From TMED14 sp041158165 (GTDB lineage Bacteria; Bacteroidota; Bacteroidia; Flavobacteriales; Schleiferiaceae): a stretch of DNA of 64,000 nucleotides. Numbering within the stretch: position 1 is the stretch's first letter; every line of letters begins with the position of its first letter. The stretch is from positions 1 to 64,000 of the forward strand of contig JBEBBW010000004.1 of assembly GCA_041158165.1 (NCBI GenBank). Direction: 5' to 3'. The notes beneath the pieces were generated by a model, which searched no databases, was not told where the DNA came from, and saw only the letters and a program-made list of their open reading frames with translations. The position numbers and the translations under genes are program-made. This document shows, one piece after another, positions 61,103 through 64,000 of this stretch.

Positions 61103-61606
61103 TTACTTGATAAAGGTCACCTCTTGGGTTACGGTCTGCGATCCCAGGTCAGGGTCGTTGATCGTTTGCACGCTGCGCAGGCGAAGGCTGGTCTCGAGGA
61201 AGCTCAAGATCTCGTAGCCGGTTTTTTCGCCGTCGGCCGTGATGTAGAGCGAGTCTGGCGTTACGCCGCCGCCGTCGACTGCGTACCACGTGCCGCTTAC
61301 CGTATCCTGAACATCTACGCCGAACGAACCAACAGCCGCAGCAGTTAGGGTTGCGCGAACGTCAAGGTTCCACAGGATGGATTGCGTGGCGTCGTCATTG
61401 ATCGCCAACTCCATCGTGTTGTTGGGGCGAATCAGCGAGTCGGCAATCGTGAACGGAATTGCGCCAAGTGGCGACTGAATCGTGCCCGACATGCTGAGGT
61501 CGCTAAGGTTCCAGGTTCCGGCCAGGCGCTCGTCAAGCGTGGGGTCTGGTTTGCACGAGGCGAGTGCGGCAACGGCGGCTAGGGCTAAGAGGATGTTCTT
61601 GGTCAT
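61103..61606 (-). CDS. Lipocalin-like lipoprotein
   Basis: A 167-residue lipoprotein (Cys18 lipobox in ALASC). The mature part begins with DERLAGTWNLSDL, the typical opening of lipocalin-like domains common in Bacteroidota, and ends in beta strands (TVTQEVTFIK). The start at 61606 gives a proper signal; an upstream in-frame start adds 15 unsuitable residues. Ligand unknown. Confidence 0.75.
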   Translation of the reverse strand: MTKNILLALAAVAALASCKPDPTLDERLAGTWNLSDLSMSGTIQSPLGAIPFTIADSLIRPNNTMELAINDDATQSILWNLDVRATLTAAAVGSFGVDVQDTVSGTWYAVDGGGVTPDSLYITADGEKTGYEILSFLETSLRLRSVQTINDPDLGSQTVTQEVTFIK

Positions 61607-61662
61607 GTTGAGGTAGTTAATTGTCGCGCAGCAGAGCAAAGCCCGTGCCACGCACTTCAGAT

Positions 61663-62409
61663 TTAGGCCGTTAACGATGCTTTGAGGTATTCGCGGTTCA
61701 TGCGGGCAATGTTCTCAATCGAAATGCCTTTCGGGCACTCGACCTCGCACGCGCCGGTATTGGTGCAGTTTCCGAAGCCTTCGAGGTCCATTTGGTGCAC
61801 CATGTTGCGCACGCGGTCGGCAGCCTCCACTTGGCCTTGGGGCAGCAGGGCGAACTGGCTCACCTTGGCGCTCACGAACAGCATCGCCGATGCGTTTTTG
61901 CACGTGGCAACGCAGGCTCCGCAGCCGATGCAGGTCGCCGCGTCAAATGCCGCGTCGGCGTCGTGCTTCTCAATCGGGGTGGCGTTGGCGTCGGGCAGGT
62001 TACCCATCGTGTTCACCGAAACGTATCCGCCGGCCTGAATGATGCGGTCAAAGGCGCTGCGGTCCACCATCAGGTCGCGAACGACCGGGAAGGCCTTGGC
62101 GCGCCACGGTTCCACGGTAATAGTGTCGCCGTCCTTGAACTTGCGCATGTGGAGCTGGCAGGTGGTCACGCCGCGGTCGGGGCCGTGGGCCTCGCCGTTG
62201 ATGAACATCGAGCACATGCCACAGATTCCCTCGCGGCAGTCGTGGTCAAACACGACCGGCTCGGTACCCTTCGAAATGAGCTGCTCGTTGAGCACGTCCA
62301 TCATTTCGAGAAAAGACATGTCGGGCGAAATGTCGCTGACCTGGTAGGTGGCGAACGATCCGGAATCTTGGGCGTTCTTTTGGCGCCAAACTTTGAGCGT
62401 GAGGTTCAT
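61663..62409 (-). CDS. sdhB: Succinate dehydrogenase/fumarate reductase iron-sulfur subunit
   Basis: A 248-residue subunit carrying electrons from FAD to quinone. The [2Fe-2S] ligands are in CREGICGMC; the [4Fe-4S] and [3Fe-4S] ligands are in CIGCGACVATC and CTNTGACEVECP. It shares one base with the sdhA stop (TAATG) and is the last gene of the sdh operon here. Confidence 0.96.
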   Translation of the reverse strand: MNLTLKVWRQKNAQDSGSFATYQVSDISPDMSFLEMMDVLNEQLISKGTEPVVFDHDCREGICGMCSMFINGEAHGPDRGVTTCQLHMRKFKDGDTITVEPWRAKAFPVVRDLMVDRSAFDRIIQAGGYVSVNTMGNLPDANATPIEKHDADAAFDAATCIGCGACVATCKNASAMLFVSAKVSQFALLPQGQVEAADRVRNMVHQMDLEGFGNCTNTGACEVECPKGISIENIARMNREYLKASLTA

Positions 62410-64000
62410 TACTTGTAGGAGCGGGTTACGAGTTTAACGTTTTCAAACACCAAATCTTCTTTGTGCAGCGTGGCTTTACCGGGGTCGTTGTCGGTGAATT
62501 CCCAGGCGGAAACAAAGGCAAATTCCTCATCTTGGCGAAGGGCTTCGCCGTCTTCTGTCTGGTACTCCTCGCGGAAGTGGCCACCGCAGGATTCGTTGCG
62601 GGTCAGCGCGTCGAGGGCCATGAGTTCAGCAAGTTCCATGAAGTCGGCGACGCGGTTGGCCTTGTCAAGCTCGGGGTTCATTTCGTACATACCGCCGAGG
62701 ACTTTGACGTCGCGGTAGAACTCCTCGCGCAGGGCGCGGATCTCTTCGATGGCTGTCTTGAGACCAGACTCACTGCGGGCCATGCCAATTTTGTCCCACA
62801 CAATCTTGCCGAGTCGGCGGTGAAACACCTCGACCGGAGTCGAACCGTTGGCGGCCAAAAAGCCTTCGAGGCGGGCTTTGGCGGCGGCTTCAGCCTCAGC
62901 AAATTCTGGCAAGTCGGTCGAAATGCTTCCGGTGCGAATGTCGTCGGCCAAGAAGGTTCCGACCGTGTACGGCAGCACAAAGTAGCCGTCGGCCAAGCCC
63001 TGCATGAGCGCCGAGGCACCCAGGCGGTTGGCGCCGTGATCTGAGAAGTTGGCCTCGCCCGCCACAAACAGTCCGGGTACGGTCGACATCAAGTTGTAGT
63101 CCACCCAAAGTCCGCCCATGGTGTAGTGGACGGCGGGGTAAATCTTCATCGGGGTCACGTACGGATTCTCGTCGGTGATCTTCTCGTACATCTGAAAGAG
63201 GTTGCCGTACTTCGATTCCACGACCTTGGTTCCCATGGCGCGGATTTCGGCGTCAGAAGCGTTGGCCATGCCCTTGAGGTTGGCCTGCTCCTTACCGTAG
63301 CGCATGATGGCCGCTGAAAAGTCGAGGTACACGGCCTCGCCGGTCTTGTTCACGCCGTAGCCGGCGTCGCAGCGCTCCTTGGCGGCGCGTGAGGCGACGT
63401 CCCGCGGAACCAGGTTACCAAAAGCAGGGTAGCGGCGCTCGAGGTAGTAGTCGCGCTTCTCTTCGGGCAGGTCGGTCGGCTTCAAGCGGCCTTCGCGGAT
63501 CGCCTTGGCGTCTTCGAGGTTGGCCGGAACCCAAATGCGTCCGTCGTTGCGCAGCGATTCCGACATGAGCGTGAGCTTGGACTGCGATTCACCACTTACC
63601 GGAATGCAGGTGGGGTGAATTTGCGTGAAGCACGGGTTCGCAAAGAAGGCGCCTTTTTTGTGGGCCTTCCACGCGGCGGTCACGTTCGAACCCATAGCGT
63701 TGGTGCTCAAGTAGAACACGTTTCCGTAGCCACCCGAGGCGATAATCACGGCGTGGGCGCTGTGGCGCTCCAGCTCACCGGTGACTAGGTTGCGGGCAAT
63801 GATTCCGCGGGCCTTGCCGTCGACCACGACGAGATCAACCATCTCGTGGCGGGCGTACATTTTCACGCGGCCCTTGGCGACCTGGCGCTCGAGGGCCGAG
63901 TAGGCTCCGAGCAGCAGCTGCTGGCCCGTCTGACCCTTGGCATAAAAGGTGCGGCTCACCTGAACCCCACCGAACGAGCGGTTGTCGAGCAAGCCGCCGT
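62409..64000 (-). CDS. sdhA: Succinate dehydrogenase/fumarate reductase flavoprotein subunit (partial)
   Basis: The C-terminal about 530 residues; the 5' end, with the FAD-binding GxGxxG motif, runs off the window. Visible are the FAD-contacting IIASGGYGNVFYLSTNAMGSN, the active-site HPTCIPVSGES region and MGGLWVDYNLMSTVPGLFVAGEANFSDHGANRLGASALMQGLADG. A start-like TTG at 63992 is not the real start. The subunit is of the long Bacteroidota type (B-type succinate:quinone oxidoreductase). Confidence 0.96.
   Translation of the reverse strand, partial: GGLLDNRSFGGVQVSRTFYAKGQTGQQLLLGAYSALERQVAKGRVKMYARHEMVDLVVVDGKARGIIARNLVTGELERHSAHAVIIASGGYGNVFYLSTNAMGSNVTAAWKAHKKGAFFANPCFTQIHPTCIPVSGESQSKLTLMSESLRNDGRIWVPANLEDAKAIREGRLKPTDLPEEKRDYYLERRYPAFGNLVPRDVASRAAKERCDAGYGVNKTGEAVYLDFSAAIMRYGKEQANLKGMANASDAEIRAMGTKVVESKYGNLFQMYEKITDENPYVTPMKIYPAVHYTMGGLWVDYNLMSTVPGLFVAGEANFSDHGANRLGASALMQGLADGYFVLPYTVGTFLADDIRTGSISTDLPEFAEAEAAAKARLEGFLAANGSTPVEVFHRRLGKIVWDKIGMARSESGLKTAIEEIRALREEFYRDVKVLGGMYEMNPELDKANRVADFMELAELMALDALTRNESCGGHFREEYQTEDGEALRQDEEFAFVSAWEFTDNDPGKATLHKEDLVFENVKLVTRSYK

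Noticed and set aside
63990..63992. TTG as the start of sdhA
   Set aside because: The reading frame continues upstream to the window edge (Gly-Gly before Leu-Leu-Asp) and the FAD-binding N-terminus is still missing.

Overview
This 64 kb window is a dense stretch of a Bacteroidota chromosome, most likely from the Flavobacteriales or a close relative, with an unusually high GC content (roughly 55-60% by eye). Markers of this phylum are the MurF-alanine racemase fusion, a type A T9SS sorting domain, DUF4270, DUF3109 and DUF4271 proteins, a TonB-dependent receptor with a carboxypeptidase-like N-terminal domain, absence of Shine-Dalgarno sequences, and many promoter boxes of the Bacteroidota type (TAnnTTTG). 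Almost everything is core or near-core; I see no prophage, insertion sequence, CRISPR array or integron, and no gene-free gap longer than about 200 bases.

Layout. 1-3341: MbnP-like copper-associated lipoprotein, SCO protein, nitrilase-family amidase and an Ig-like lipoprotein. 3398-7639: a 1413-residue secreted GEVED/FN3/jelly-roll protein with a T9SS signal. 7658-18657: comF, a coiled-coil membrane protein, exonuclease III, an OmpA lipoprotein, radA, a flippase-like protein, panC-panD, a truncated GT5 protein, DUF4270 and glmS. 18681-23620: small envelope proteins, a sulfotransferase/acyltransferase pair and a TonB-dependent receptor. 23691-28919: prs-rplY-pth, tRNA-Leu(CAA), dCMP deaminase, an acidic mini-lipoprotein, glyS, marC. 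28964-37509: DUF3109, nrdB-nrdA, a 53-residue membrane protein, djlA-like, polyprenyl synthase, dnaG, holin-like protein. 37515-43687 (minus strand): a tightly overlapping operon of eight genes (repeat protein, rsmI, DAHP synthase/chorismate mutase, recJ, trmB, ATL, MmcQ, DUF502). 43713-47758: tdk, murF-alr, O-antigen ligase. 47765-51310 (minus): atpD-atpC and DUF4271-hemD-rnpA. 51358-58018: membrane protein, ribF, RNase R, and an ECF sigma/membrane protein/beta-barrel module. 58039-64000: gdhA, thiL, DinB, lipocalin-like lipoprotein, sdhB and the 3' part of sdhA.

Functional themes are nucleotide supply (prs, nrdAB, dCMP deaminase, tdk), envelope construction (glmS, murF-alr, O-antigen ligase, polyprenyl synthase), DNA replication and repair (dnaG, recJ, radA, xth, ATL) and respiration (atpCD, sdhAB, SCO).

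Two signals go beyond gene content. First, a family of tandem octamers (NAGCYAMC, or GTTRGCTN on the other strand) occurs at three places: it supplies the stop codon of the dCMP deaminase gene, builds a long Ser/Gln/Pro linker in the protein at 42944-43687, and sits inside the MurF domain of murF-alr. Second, in at least fifteen genes a Bacteroidota -7 promoter box ends only 4-5 bases before the start codon, implying widespread leaderless mRNAs, several with GTG starts. The spacing rule also helps to choose between alternative start codons.
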